Made by a program: the position numbers and the translations under genes. Below are positions 1-8,482 of a DNA stretch of 51,261 nucleotides, piece by piece. The notes below the pieces were generated by a model. The model had not been told where the DNA came from, made no database searches, and was given only the letters and a program-made list of their open reading frames with translations. Within the stretch, counting starts at the first letter, position 1. Every line of letters starts with the position of its first letter. Source of the DNA: Phycisphaerales bacterium UBA2218 (lineage in GTDB: Bacteria; Planctomycetota; Phycisphaerae; Sedimentisphaerales; Anaerobacaceae). Location: assembly GCA_002327785.1 (NCBI GenBank), contig DCUI01000093.1, positions 1 through 51,261 of the forward strand, read 5' to 3'.

Positions 1-27
1 TACGCAAAAACCGGATGAGCCATAAAA

Positions 28-678
28 ATGAAGGCAGAACATCAAAGGGCAATTGTGCGAGCGGCGACGCTTGTGTTATGCATTGTGGCATGCTATTCCA
101 TCGTGGGCGGAGGATGCAGTACCGTGGGGCTTGAGAAATCGAAATACTCAGTGATGGAAAGGAATGGCCGGTTCGAGCTACGGCTGTATGAACCCAGCAT
201 CGTCGCAGAGACGGTAGTAGAATCCGACTTCGCCGACGCGGGGAACATAGCGTTCAATCGATTGTATAAGTACATTTCGGGCGAAAACCGTACGAAGGAG
301 TCCATCGCCATGACGGCCCCGGTGGGTCAGGAAGCCCGCTCCGAGAAGATCGCCATGACCGCTCCCGTGGGCCAGCAGAGAGCTGGGGACAAGTGGGTCG
401 TGAGCTTTCTTGCGCCGTCGAAGTACACGATGCAGACCCTGCCCGAGCCGCTGGACCCCGCGGTGACCCTGAGGGAGATCCCGGCCCGGAAGATGGCGGC
501 GGTGAGGTACTCGGGAACGTGGAGCCAGAAACGCTACGAAGAGCATCGCGGCCGTCTCGAAGAGTTCATCGAGAATCAGAAATGGAAAATCCTGGGCGAA
601 CCAGTCTTCGCACGCTATGATCCGCCTTTTCAGTTGCCCTTCCTGCGTCGCAATGAAGTCCTGATTCCGGTTGAATGA
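28..678 (+). CDS. SOUL-family heme-binding-like lipoprotein
   Basis: 216 residues. A hydrophobic N-terminal segment (about residues 10-29) ends in a glycine run before Cys30, so it is probably exported and possibly lipidated, although the lipobox is poor. The rest matches the SOUL/HBP heme-binding family: the start of the domain reads SKYSVMERNGRFELRLY, with the family's IAMTAPV motif and a C-terminal VFARYDPP. Odd point: the IAMTAPVG motif occurs twice, at residues 93-100 and 108-115, where one copy is usual, suggesting a short internal duplication. SOUL proteins bind heme or porphyrin; the ligand here is inferred from the family. It has no obvious operon partner. Confidence 0.85.
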   Translation: MKAEHQRAIVRAATLVLCIVACYSIVGGGCSTVGLEKSKYSVMERNGRFELRLYEPSIVAETVVESDFADAGNIAFNRLYKYISGENRTKESIAMTAPVGQEARSEKIAMTAPVGQQRAGDKWVVSFLAPSKYTMQTLPEPLDPAVTLREIPARKMAAVRYSGTWSQKRYEEHRGRLEEFIENQKWKILGEPVFARYDPPFQLPFLRRNEVLIPVE

Positions 679-747
679 CATACGCCGCCCTGAACCGACC
701 AAGAACCTCAGGAACCGGCCAGACAGGGCACAAACCAGGGGAAACCG

Positions 748-1152
748 ATGATTGCCTACTACGCAAAGCTGTATCTCGCTACTCTATTTGCCTTTCTCCT
801 GATCGACGGGATCTGGCTCGGCCTGGTCGCGCGGGGGTTCTACGGCCGATATCTTGGCTACCTGCTCCGGCCAAGTCCCAACTGGTTCGCGGCGATTCTG
901 TTCTACCTGCTGTTTGTGGGCGCCCTGCTCCTGTTCGTCGTTCTCCCGGCCTTGCAGCATGAATCCTGGAAGCGGGCACTGGTCTACGGCGCGATCTTCG
1001 GCCTGGTTACGTATGCCACCTACGACCTGACCAACCTGGCGACAATCAAGGACTGGCCGCTCATTGTCACCGTCGTGGACTTGGCGTGGGGCACGGCTAT
1101 CGGCGCGGCAGCCAGCTCTGTTGGCTTCCTTGCCGGCCGTCTCTTCTCGTGA
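748..1152 (+). CDS. DUF2177 family integral membrane protein
   Basis: 134 residues with four predicted transmembrane helices (about 5-25, 45-67, 75-95 and 105-128). The pattern LIDGIWLG near the first helix and TYDLTNLATIKDWP before the last is typical of the DUF2177 family, whose function is unknown. A purine-rich stretch (AGGGGAAACCG) precedes the ATG. The gene follows the SOUL gene by about 70 bases on the same strand, so co-transcription is possible. Family assignment is from sequence pattern; no function is claimed. Confidence 0.8.
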   Translation: MIAYYAKLYLATLFAFLLIDGIWLGLVARGFYGRYLGYLLRPSPNWFAAILFYLLFVGALLLFVVLPALQHESWKRALVYGAIFGLVTYATYDLTNLATIKDWPLIVTVVDLAWGTAIGAAASSVGFLAGRLFS

Positions 1153-1278
1153 GAATCCTCCGCCGTTTGTTCATTCCTTGCCTGCACGAGATCTGCCCGG
1201 TAGCATGAGTTGCGCAGCGACCCGTGATGGCTATGGCCCTCATACGGTTCGCTCCTGATTGGTGGCAGAAGACGGGGA

Positions 1279-3489
1279 ATGATTATGGATTGCGTGCGAT
1301 TTCTGTCGGTCGCGACGGCTGCATGGATTGTGGTCTGTGGTCTGGTGGCATCGCCGGTTGGCGCGACCGAGGTGGCCGTCGATCAACCCTGGTTTCGTCG
1401 GTCGCTGGTCGGGATGGAAGTGGGACCCACCGGCGCCCAGTTCGGCCACAGTGACGCAAACGATGCTCGTTACTGTTCCCAATTCGACGGGAGGGAGATT
1501 ATCCGTCGCTGCGTATCCGCCCACTGCGACTATCTCGTCATCTGGGTCCGGGATGGCGACTACGCCTACTACGACTCGAAGTTGCTGCCGAAGGCGCCCG
1601 GCCTGGGCACGCGGGACCCGCTTCGGGAGACGATGGAAGAAGCGGAACGGCACAGACTGCCGGTAATCGCCTACTGCGTGGTGCAACAGGGTGGACACTA
1701 CCTGCGCGAGCATCCGGACTTCGAGATGCGCGATCCGGCGGGCAATCGGATCGGGCGGTTCTGCTACAACTCCGGTTATCTCGACGTGATGAAGCGGATC
1801 GTGGCGGAGCAGCTTGCCTACGGCATCGCCGGCTTCCACATCGATATGCTGGATCAGGGCTTTGGCCCTCCGTGCGGTTGCTGGTGCGAGCACTGCCGGA
1901 AGGCGTTCGAGGCGAAGTACGGCCATGCCATGCCGGCGGGCGTTACGTGGGACGAGAAGTGGGACCACATGCTCGAGTTCCGCTACGAAACGAGTGCTCG
2001 GTTCGAGCGAGCACTTTACGATCACATCAAGTCGCTCAATCCTCATGCCACCGTGGACTTCAACTACCACGGCAATCCCCCTTTTTCCTGGGAGGTGGGC
2101 CAGCGGCCGGTGCAGCACGCAGGCAATGCGGATTTCGTCACCGGCGAGACGGGCGTATGGGGTTTCAGCGCGCTGACGGTCGGGCTCAACGCGGAGTTCT
2201 ATCGGGCTGCGACCCCGGGTCTGCCTGTTCAGGTGGCGATACAGCGCGGGGTACGGATGTACCATGACCAGACGACGCGTCCGCTCAATGATATCCGCTG
2301 GGAACTCCTGACGCTGTTGGCCCATAACGCATTCGTGACGATGGTCGACAAGACCGGCTTTGATGGCCGACTCGACTGGGTAGCCTACGACCGCATCGGG
2401 GCAGCCTTCGAAGAGGCACACGCCAAACGAGAGCATTTCGGCCAGACGCCCGTTGCCGAGGTGGGAATCTACTTCAGCAGCCGGACTCGGGATTGGCTCG
2501 GACGCGAACAGGCGGCAGACTACTTCCATAGCTTCCAAGGCGCCCACAAGGCCATGGTCTATGAGCACATTCCCTGGGGGATTGTGCTGGACGAGAATGT
2601 GACGCCGGAACGGCTGCGACAGTTCCCGGTGATACTGCTTCCGCACGCCGTCATCCTTTCCGAGCGCGAAGTTGCCCTGCTACGGGATTATGTGCAGGAA
2701 GGCGGCCGCCTGATCCTGACCGGCTGGACCGGCATGCTCGGCTGGCTGGGCGAGCCACGCGAAGAATCCGCCCTGGGGGAACTCGCGGGCGTCGACTTGG
2801 TCCGGCGGCTCGATTTCTTGGACAACTGGGTGCGATTCCCTGGCCATTCTGAAGGCCCGACATCCATCTTGGGCCAGGGCATTCCAGGGGCCTGGCCATT
2901 TCTGGTCAAAGGACCTGCCGCGGTGCTGGAGGCCACCTCGGCTCAACCGGTGGGCGAGCTGCTGCAACCGTTTCGCACCACGCGCCAGCGTGAGGGCAAG
3001 GAAGGTACGGACTGGCCCATGAGCGCTGACTCGCTGGTAGGCCCCGCCATTTTCTTGAACGAGATCGGCCATGGCAAGGTGCTCACCTTCGCCTGCTCGC
3101 CCGACTGTGCCACGGCCAGCGAGCATCACATCGTGGAAGCTCGGCGGCTTCTGGTCAACGCGGTCCGGTTCCTGCACCCCAACCCACGACTTCGTATCAC
3201 CGCTCCGACGACGGTGGAAACGGTTGTCACCGACGACCCGGCCCAGCGGACCCTCCGCATCCATCTGCTGGGATACAATGCGCCGCCGCAGACGACACCG
3301 CCCAAGGACCGCCCTCACATCCTACCCGGTCTCATTGAAGACGCCCCCATGTATCGGGTGACCATCGAGTTTGCCGAGCCGATCAAACGAGCCACCGCCT
3401 TCAGCAAGTCCACCGACCTCAAGCGTCGCGGACGACGCCTGGAGGCAACCATTGGGGACATCCACGACGTGCTGATTGTCAACTACTGA
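1279..3489 (+). CDS. Secreted glycoside hydrolase-like protein (GHL6 plus beta-galactosidase trimerisation-type domain)
   Basis: 736 residues; ATG at 1285 is an equally good start and gives a cleaner signal peptide (cleavage near SPVGA-TE). Residues about 40-360 form a TIM-barrel-like region with GFHIDMLDQGFGPPCGCWCEHC, the acidic/cysteine-rich block seen in the hypothetical glycosyl hydrolase 6 family. Residues about 395-620 resemble the beta-galactosidase trimerisation (class I glutamine amidotransferase-like) domain, with LRDYVQEGGRLILTG. A small C-terminal beta domain follows. Such proteins are abundant in polysaccharide-degrading planctomycetes. Substrate is unknown, and catalytic activity is inferred from family only. 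Confidence 0.75.
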   Translation: MIMDCVRFLSVATAAWIVVCGLVASPVGATEVAVDQPWFRRSLVGMEVGPTGAQFGHSDANDARYCSQFDGREIIRRCVSAHCDYLVIWVRDGDYAYYDSKLLPKAPGLGTRDPLRETMEEAERHRLPVIAYCVVQQGGHYLREHPDFEMRDPAGNRIGRFCYNSGYLDVMKRIVAEQLAYGIAGFHIDMLDQGFGPPCGCWCEHCRKAFEAKYGHAMPAGVTWDEKWDHMLEFRYETSARFERALYDHIKSLNPHATVDFNYHGNPPFSWEVGQRPVQHAGNADFVTGETGVWGFSALTVGLNAEFYRAATPGLPVQVAIQRGVRMYHDQTTRPLNDIRWELLTLLAHNAFVTMVDKTGFDGRLDWVAYDRIGAAFEEAHAKREHFGQTPVAEVGIYFSSRTRDWLGREQAADYFHSFQGAHKAMVYEHIPWGIVLDENVTPERLRQFPVILLPHAVILSEREVALLRDYVQEGGRLILTGWTGMLGWLGEPREESALGELAGVDLVRRLDFLDNWVRFPGHSEGPTSILGQGIPGAWPFLVKGPAAVLEATSAQPVGELLQPFRTTRQREGKEGTDWPMSADSLVGPAIFLNEIGHGKVLTFACSPDCATASEHHIVEARRLLVNAVRFLHPNPRLRITAPTTVETVVTDDPAQRTLRIHLLGYNAPPQTTPPKDRPHILPGLIEDAPMYRVTIEFAEPIKRATAFSKSTDLKRRGRRLEATIGDIHDVLIVNY

Positions 3490-3734
3490 GAGCATGGAAT
3501 TCACACGATACTCTACTGCCGGGACTCCCCGCGAACCATGGTCGCCGCACAACTCATGCGAAGTTGTTGATACGAGCAGTTGTATGGACCAACCCAAGCC
3601 GGGGAGCGAGCAACAGGCGCGCCACAAAGGGATTCGTTTCGCCTTTGGCGCGGCTTCGGCTCCGCTTCGGCCCGCATCATAAGTCCTGTAATGACAGTTG
3701 TTAGTTGTTTTGTGACAAGTACTTATAAACCTGG

Positions 3735-3885
3735 GTTCCGGACGGGTTGTCCGATTACCCCCCCCTGTGAAGGTGGCCCGTAGGCTGCCTGGAATGGAGA
3801 CAGAACGTGGCGGAGGATACTCCCCCACGTGACGAAGGGAATCGCGCGCTCCATTTGCCGTACCGGTGAGTGAGCTTCTCACTCA
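3735..3885 (+). ncRNA. Candidate structured RNA (nested inverted repeats)
   Basis: The gap 3490-3928 has no convincing ORF but holds nested complementary segments. CCGGACGG near 3738-3745 can pair with CCGTaCCGG near 3859-3866. ATGGAG (about 3794-3799) pairs with CTCCAT (about 3849-3854). Inside them 3805-3830 forms a hairpin: ACGTGG, C, GGAG, a GATA loop, CTCC, C, CCACGT. A separate perfect 8-bp hairpin follows at 3867-3885 (TGAGTGAG / CTCACTCA), without a T-run. An AT-rich stretch with TATAAA at 3724-3729 lies just upstream and could be a -10 box. I match no known RNA family. Pairing was found by eye. Confidence 0.35.
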
Positions 3886-3928
3886 TACACTCCACAAAGA
3901 CCCCCGTGTCTATTGGATTCCGCGTCCC

Positions 3929-4801
3929 TCACATCCATCTTCCCTGTCTCCAATTCGGCAAACCGCGCCGCATCCTCTTGGTGGCCTTGTCTGCGTCGAA
4001 CACCTCCGGGTCAAATCGTCCCCGCCAGTGCAGGTAGGACTCGTGTTCCTCGTGCTCTGGATTGGCCAGCACTTCCAGATACTCCTCGTAGCCGGATACG
4101 CCACCCACGTCCTCCGGCGGGCAGGCCCGTGCACCGTCCACGCAGAGCGGATATCTTGCTCCCCTTGCCGCTCTCAGGCACCCCTCGAAGAGGATCTCGT
4201 GTTCCCAGTCGTCGCCGAAGTCATATTCGTACTCGAACCGGAGTTGTTTTCCATTCTCGGGGACGATCGTGCTGATCTTGGTGTGCAAGGAATCGACAGG
4301 CTGTACCTCATCCTCCCAGCCCTCACACAGCAAATCCGGGTCACCGTGCAGCACCCCGTCGATCATGAATCGGTGCAGATGGGAATTCGTCCATCCCATG
4401 GTCGTTTGGATATGCTCATGGAGCTTGTCCAGGGAGCAGTCCTTTACCTGGATGCGCCGCCAGACCGGCGGCCAGATGTCCTTCAACGTAATCCTGAATT
4501 GGTACAGCCGCTCGCCGGCGGGGATCCGGTGGATCTTGTCCTCGCTGAACTTGGCCACAGCGTCCTCGACGGCATCGGTCACATGACGCAGTGAGTTGCG
4601 CTCCATGCCGGTGAGTGTGCGGGGGACGACAGCGCGACAAGCACGGCCGATCTCTTTCAACTCTTGGAGCGTGAGCCGGGGCGTTCGCTGGTTGCCATGA
4701 TCGAGGTCCAGCCGGGCCGTGTAATGGGGCACCAGTTCCGCGACGAGTCGCCGCTGGGCTTCGGTCAAACGGAGGGGAAATGTGGGTTCTTCAGTAGCCA
4801 T
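3929..4801 (-). CDS. Plasmid pRiA4b ORF-3 family protein
   Basis: 290 residues from ATG 4801. An upstream in-frame extension exists but overlaps the next gene entirely, so it was not used. Residues about 100-285 match the pRiA4b ORF-3-like family: YQFRITLKDIWPPVWRRIQV, then CSLDKLHEHIQTTMGWTNSHLHRF, YEYDFGDDWEHEI, and the C-terminal CPPEDVGG...YLEVL block. The N-terminal ~90 residues are helical and carry no family I recognise. The function of the family is unknown; it is often found on plasmids and accessory DNA. The start overlaps the stop of the upstream gene by 11 bases, indicating translational coupling in a three-gene minus-strand operon. Confidence 0.88.
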   Translation of the reverse strand: MATEEPTFPLRLTEAQRRLVAELVPHYTARLDLDHGNQRTPRLTLQELKEIGRACRAVVPRTLTGMERNSLRHVTDAVEDAVAKFSEDKIHRIPAGERLYQFRITLKDIWPPVWRRIQVKDCSLDKLHEHIQTTMGWTNSHLHRFMIDGVLHGDPDLLCEGWEDEVQPVDSLHTKISTIVPENGKQLRFEYEYDFGDDWEHEILFEGCLRAARGARYPLCVDGARACPPEDVGGVSGYEEYLEVLANPEHEEHESYLHWRGRFDPEVFDADKATKRMRRGLPNWRQGRWM

Positions 4802-5006
4802 TCTCTTTGCGCCATTCAGCCATGAATGCCTCAGCTTCGTCCATTGCGGTACCCACGGAATCATATTCCTCTCGGCCTTCCCAGAGCATGCCGCCGTCGT
4901 CGAGCACGCGGACGAAAGATCTCCGGCAGTCATCCCGGCCCAATTCGATCCAGCCGCCACCTTGGACCCACCAGGCGATACTCGGATAGAGATCATCGAA
5001 GGACAT
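4791..5006 (-). CDS. Small acidic hypothetical protein
   Basis: 71 residues, rich in Trp, Glu and Asp (WWVQGGGWIELGRDD, DDGGMLWEG, MDEAEAFMAEW). I do not recognise the family. The gene sits between the zinc-ribbon-like gene (its stop is only 2 bases away) and the pRiA4b ORF-3 gene (11-base overlap), and this spacing is the main support that it is real. The compact beta-then-helix pattern resembles small partner proteins encoded beside pRiA4b ORF-3-like genes, but this is only an impression. Confidence 0.7.
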   Translation of the reverse strand: MSFDDLYPSIAWWVQGGGWIELGRDDCRRSFVRVLDDGGMLWEGREEYDSVGTAMDEAEAFMAEWRKENGY

Positions 5007-5008
5007 TG

Positions 5009-5320
5009 CTATCGTGCCTTGTCAATCTCGTAGTCTCCATCTGGATAGGCCTCGCCCGTGATGCAGGTGAAACAGGCATTGCCCGCAAATGCTGAACCTA
5101 TGACCCAGATTGGGTTCCCACACCGGCACTTCGTACCTTGCTTGTGGTCGGCCAGCGCAGACCGCAGGGCGGACACCACTTCCCGGCGGGATCTGTCGTG
5201 CGGATTGGCCTTCATATGCAGGTCGACGTACTTGTCCAGGGAGACGAAGGTGAACCCAGCCCTTTGCATAGCTCGTTCCTGTCGAACTTGTTTCATGATT
5301 CCACGCAGACGCTCCATCAC
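5009..5320 (-). CDS. Hypothetical protein with C-terminal zinc-ribbon-like motif
   Basis: 103 residues, first gene of the 5320-3929 operon. The N-terminal two thirds are helical and basic (MERLRGIMKQVRQERAMQRAGF; RSRREVVSALRSALADHKQG). The C-terminus has CRCGNP followed 17 residues later by CFTCITGEA, two CxC/CxxC knuckles compatible with a small zinc ribbon. No family recognised. Gene spacing supports a real ORF. A role as a small nucleic-acid- or protein-binding partner is a guess from the zinc motif alone. Confidence 0.65.
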   Translation of the reverse strand: MMERLRGIMKQVRQERAMQRAGFTFVSLDKYVDLHMKANPHDRSRREVVSALRSALADHKQGTKCRCGNPIWVIGSAFAGNACFTCITGEAYPDGDYEIDKAR

Positions 5321-6046
5321 CGCCCGTTACGCGTCCAGCCTGAGAGCGAAGCTGCTATGAGAATACTATCAGATGTGCCGCTCGCCGGGAAGACTGCATC
5401 AGGGTCCCGTGTTACTGCACGGGCGTGCCACGACAAGTATCAGCTTCGCGTACTGAGTCCAACTGCAACCATCCTCCCACGGTTCTCCTTCCTGGGGCTC
5501 AGAGAAGAGCCGATTCCGGGACACGGGTGCTGGTTGGCGCTCCCGGAGTGGAGAGATCGCCGTCCAGGGCGAATGCTACGACCGCGAGGGGGCCCACCAA
5601 CCAGTTCCTCGTCCTTATCATACGATGGTCGCCGGCCCGCTCGCCAGTGGCAGGCCTGGCTTCCGTGGTTTCCGTGATACGTGGAATCGCTGTTCCTGCG
5701 TCAGAATGCACTGGCCGTGGAAGACTATGTGCACGGTTTACGCGTCAGATAGGCCAGCACGCTCCCAAGGTCTCCAAAAGGATGTTATCACACGAAAGTG
5801 GTGGGAAAAGCTTATAAAGAGGCCCTGTCTTTGATAGCCGGATGCAAACGTGAACGATCGACGTAGCCGGCAGTACATTACATCAAAGACAATCATCAAT
5901 ACCGTAGCCCTTACCGATCGACTTGACGCGTAAAGTGCACTCTCTCTTTGCTTGTGCGAACTCTCTGAGGCTGCCGGCGCTGTAGTGACTATTCTGGGGG
6001 CCTGGGGCCTGTTCTGGCGTGACCCCATGGCCGCCAACGAAACCTA
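5321..6046. other. 726-base gap with no supported gene
   Basis: Short ORFs exist on both strands (for example a 70-codon minus ORF at 5499-5711), but none has a good ribosome binding site, recognisable motif or coding-like composition. The promoter of the 5320-3929 operon should lie at the left edge. I see no tRNA, CRISPR or insertion-sequence end here. Confidence 0.5.
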
Positions 6047-7195
6047 TCATCTCACACGGACAAGGCACAGATCCCAATTGCCGTTTCTTTCTGAACAGAA
6101 TAACATCGAAGCCCCATCAGGAGAGAAGGATGGATGGGGATGGACAGTGGCTCCCTTGGGCCGATGCCCCTGCGTCAGAAGCTTGGCCTCGCGAGTTTGG
6201 GCATCTACAAGAAAGAGTTGGCCGTCAAAGGTGTCGCCCACCGCCCACTTGCCTGCGGCGTCTCCGCCTACATGCCAGTATTTCTTTTGGTTTAGGATGT
6301 GCAGAGATCGATCCTCAAGAGTGACATAAGCAATGCCGTGTGGCTTCTGGAGCATTTCATTGTTCTTCGGCCAGATAGTGAATAGCGCCTTGTCGGCTCG
6401 CCACCAGACCTCGTGCGTCACCCACTCATCATACGTCTCCTTGTAAAAGGGCCCGTTTCCCGAGCCGTCTGCGCGAACGACCCACATCCGCTGCTCCGAG
6501 TCGCCGCCTGTTTCCCAGCAATACATGATCAAGCCCGAGATGGTCGGGTGAGCCTGACAGTGGCCTATGCGAAAGTCCAGATCGATGATCTTTCTAAACG
6601 TACCTTGTTCGGTATCCAGGGCCAGCAGAGCCCACGATCTTTCAAGTTGGACACCGAGGTACATGGTCGTGCCGTCACTGTCGACCGTCAGGGTCCCGCT
6701 GAGCTGTGTGTCCTCAGGTAGTTCGGTCACCCTACGTCGATACGGACTGTTGGGGGCGTTAGGGTCCTGTCGCAACACAGCATCAATGTCAAGATCCCAG
6801 ATTTCGCGGCCTGACGAGTACAACATTCGGTCCCTGGCGCGGCCCAGACATGCGTTGCCTGGCGCCGGGTCATCGGTGAGTTGTGTGATGGTCCCGGTCT
6901 GCGTTGAGACGGCGAAGTATTGGTTGGAGCCGGTCCGGTCAGACAGGATGACAATATGTTCCTGATCCGCCGTCCAGCTTGGATGGGTCTGGTAGATCTT
7001 GTCATCCCTTGCGGGCGAGGTCGTCAGCATGGTGATTCCCGCGCCTGTTACCGAGTCTATATAGGTCATTCTCTCAGGGGGGAACCGCGTGCCTGCACCA
7101 CCGCCCTCCGGCACACTTCGAGTGCAATAGGCCCAAGGGCTCAATGCCAATGCCGAGAACATCAAAACACAGGTTAGATGAAAGGCATGTGTCAT
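6047..7195 (-). CDS. Oligogalacturonate lyase-like beta-propeller protein
   Basis: 382 residues from ATG 7195, chosen because it begins a signal peptide (MTHAFHLTCVLMFSALALSPWAYC; Cys24 could be lipidated) and has GGGAG upstream. The remainder is a beta-propeller of WD40-like/PD40 repeats. Four well-spaced histidines match the metal-ligand pattern of oligogalacturonate lyases (PL22): GHCQAHPT, THEVWW, KYWHVGGD and HPHPSFSPDG. The enzyme would split unsaturated digalacturonate in pectin breakdown. In planctomycetes many proteins of this fold have unknown substrates, so the family is firmer than the reaction. It stands alone on the minus strand. Confidence 0.75.
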   Translation of the reverse strand: MTHAFHLTCVLMFSALALSPWAYCTRSVPEGGGAGTRFPPERMTYIDSVTGAGITMLTTSPARDDKIYQTHPSWTADQEHIVILSDRTGSNQYFAVSTQTGTITQLTDDPAPGNACLGRARDRMLYSSGREIWDLDIDAVLRQDPNAPNSPYRRRVTELPEDTQLSGTLTVDSDGTTMYLGVQLERSWALLALDTEQGTFRKIIDLDFRIGHCQAHPTISGLIMYCWETGGDSEQRMWVVRADGSGNGPFYKETYDEWVTHEVWWRADKALFTIWPKNNEMLQKPHGIAYVTLEDRSLHILNQKKYWHVGGDAAGKWAVGDTFDGQLFLVDAQTREAKLLTQGHRPKGATVHPHPSFSPDGASMLFCSERNGNWDLCLVRVR

Positions 7196-7498
7196 ATCCC
7201 AAACTCCCGAGTCCACGAATGCCATCCGAAAGACGACATCCTCCATCATCCGCGGCTGATTCTCTTGTTGCCGTGTGTGAATAGTTTACCACCTGAAGCA
7301 CAGGACGATAAAGGCAATACTTGACGCAGGTTGTACGTCAGGTCCAAACCCTGTGGGGAATCGGCGACTGTGAACTCCAACTCGGGGCGGCATCCCCGAG
7401 CCCGAGGCGACAGTGGAGACACAAGTGGAAAGACCGCGGTAGAATCAGTTGATCAGACAGACGGCCAGCACGCGACGATGGGGGTTGCACACGAGGGA

Positions 7499-7708
7499 CT
7501 ACACGTGGGGCTGCGCGGCATTGCCGGCGGGATCTGTCTCCCCTCGCTCGCGCCGGATACGTTCGTAGATTTCCAGCCGGTGTACCGGCACACTTGAAGG
7601 AGCGGCGATCCCGAGCTTGACCTTGTGGCCCTCGATCGCGATGATCGTGACCTCGATGTTGTCGGCAATCATGATGCTTTCACCTGGCGCCCGTGACAAG
7701 ACAAGCAT
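7499..7708 (-). CDS. csrA: Carbon storage regulator CsrA
   Basis: 69 residues, a typical CsrA: MLVLSRAPGESIMI at the start, then IEVTIIAIEGHKVKLGIAAP and SVPVHRLEIYERI. CsrA dimers bind GGA motifs in mRNA leaders and alter translation and stability. The RNA-binding residues at the start (L4 and neighbouring R6) and the C-terminal VHRxEIYE segment are present; the tail after residue 55 is short and non-conserved. AGGAGG lies just before the ATG. The gene is monocistronic. A second, broken csrA-like copy lies about 570 bases away on the other strand. Confidence 0.95.
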   Translation of the reverse strand: MLVLSRAPGESIMIADNIEVTIIAIEGHKVKLGIAAPSSVPVHRLEIYERIRRERGETDPAGNAAQPHV

Positions 7709-8274
7709 AGGCGGTCCTCCTTACGATCAACCTTCTTCTGTTCATCGCGAATCCACCGCGATGATGTGGGCAACGGTTGATCTCCGCCTCCTGCTTGCAG
7801 GTGCCGCATGGATCTTCGACAACTTCAAGCACATTCAGTATACGCTACGGTCTGGATCGCGTCAACGTCTATTGTCGATCCAACGCGTCTACGTTTCAGG
7901 GGCCCCCAGTATCTTGCGTGCTTGTCGATACAGACGGCATAGGCGACATAGTTGCTCCAAACCACACAGCCTCCGCCACCACGGCCGGCAAACACTGGCT
8001 GTACCGATGCAGTCGAAAACGGGGTGCGAGTCGTATCCGCTGGAGCCGGTTACGCCGTTTGCGGGCGGAGCAAGAATACGTATGTTCCACAATTGACGCG
8101 GGGATGGATCTCACAGACAATCGCATCGGTGTCTGTGCGCGCCGACGCCCCCTGTAGGCGCCAGCACATAGCGGTCGAGAGGTAGGGCGGAAAATGAATG
8201 TGGAGGCTATCTTCATTTCTTTCTTGTTGGCGGCAACAGCGATATGAACCCCCTGTGCGCATTGGAGGAATCGG
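7709..8274. other. 566-base gap between csrA and the csrA-like pseudogene
   Basis: No supported gene. The csrA promoter is expected near 7710-7800. Several overlapping minus-strand ORFs of 60-110 codons cross 7889-8379, but their readings lack motifs, and the coding-like stretch around 7860-8000 changes frame and meets stops. It may be decayed coding DNA. The left edge of the integrated island could fall here, but I see no copy of the tRNA 3' end. Confidence 0.4.
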
Positions 8275-8482
8275 ATGCTGATTCTGGCTCGAAAACCCTG
8301 GCGAGAGCGTCATGATCGGTGATGATATTGAGATCAGGGTGATTGATATTGGAGGTGGGAACGTCCGGCTGGCAGTCATCGGCCCCGGGTCCGCGTATCC
8401 GGACTGGCACGATAACGATATGGGATTGCGAGCTATGGTGCCTTCTTCGCCCCTGAGAGAAACTGCCTGCCCTGTTCGGTGA
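8275..8482 (+). pseudogene. csrA-like pseudogene, frameshifted at codon 8
   Basis: ATG 8275 has GGAGG six bases upstream and starts MLILARKP, the CsrA signature. The reading frame then breaks: one extra C in the CCC at 8296-8298 shifts it to an early stop. In the +1 frame from 8297 the match resumes as PGESVMIGDDIEIRVIDIGGGNVRLAVI, i.e. CsrA strands 1-4. The usual VPVHRxEVYE C-terminal part is replaced by an unrelated tail that stops at 8480-8482, overlapping the 3' end of the minus-strand ATPase gene by 50 bases. The copy is therefore both frameshifted and lacks its C-terminus; a sequencing error could explain only the frameshift. Confidence 0.75.

Noticed and set aside
1240..2646. 468-codon minus-strand ORF
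   Set aside because: Antisense of the glycosidase-like gene; composition and motifs favour the plus strand.
3867..3885. Rho-independent terminator
   Set aside because: The hairpin is perfect but has no T-run on either strand.
7889..8379. Overlapping minus-strand ORFs in the gap beside csrA
   Set aside because: No motif, no ribosome site, and the coding-like stretch changes frame; at best decayed coding DNA.
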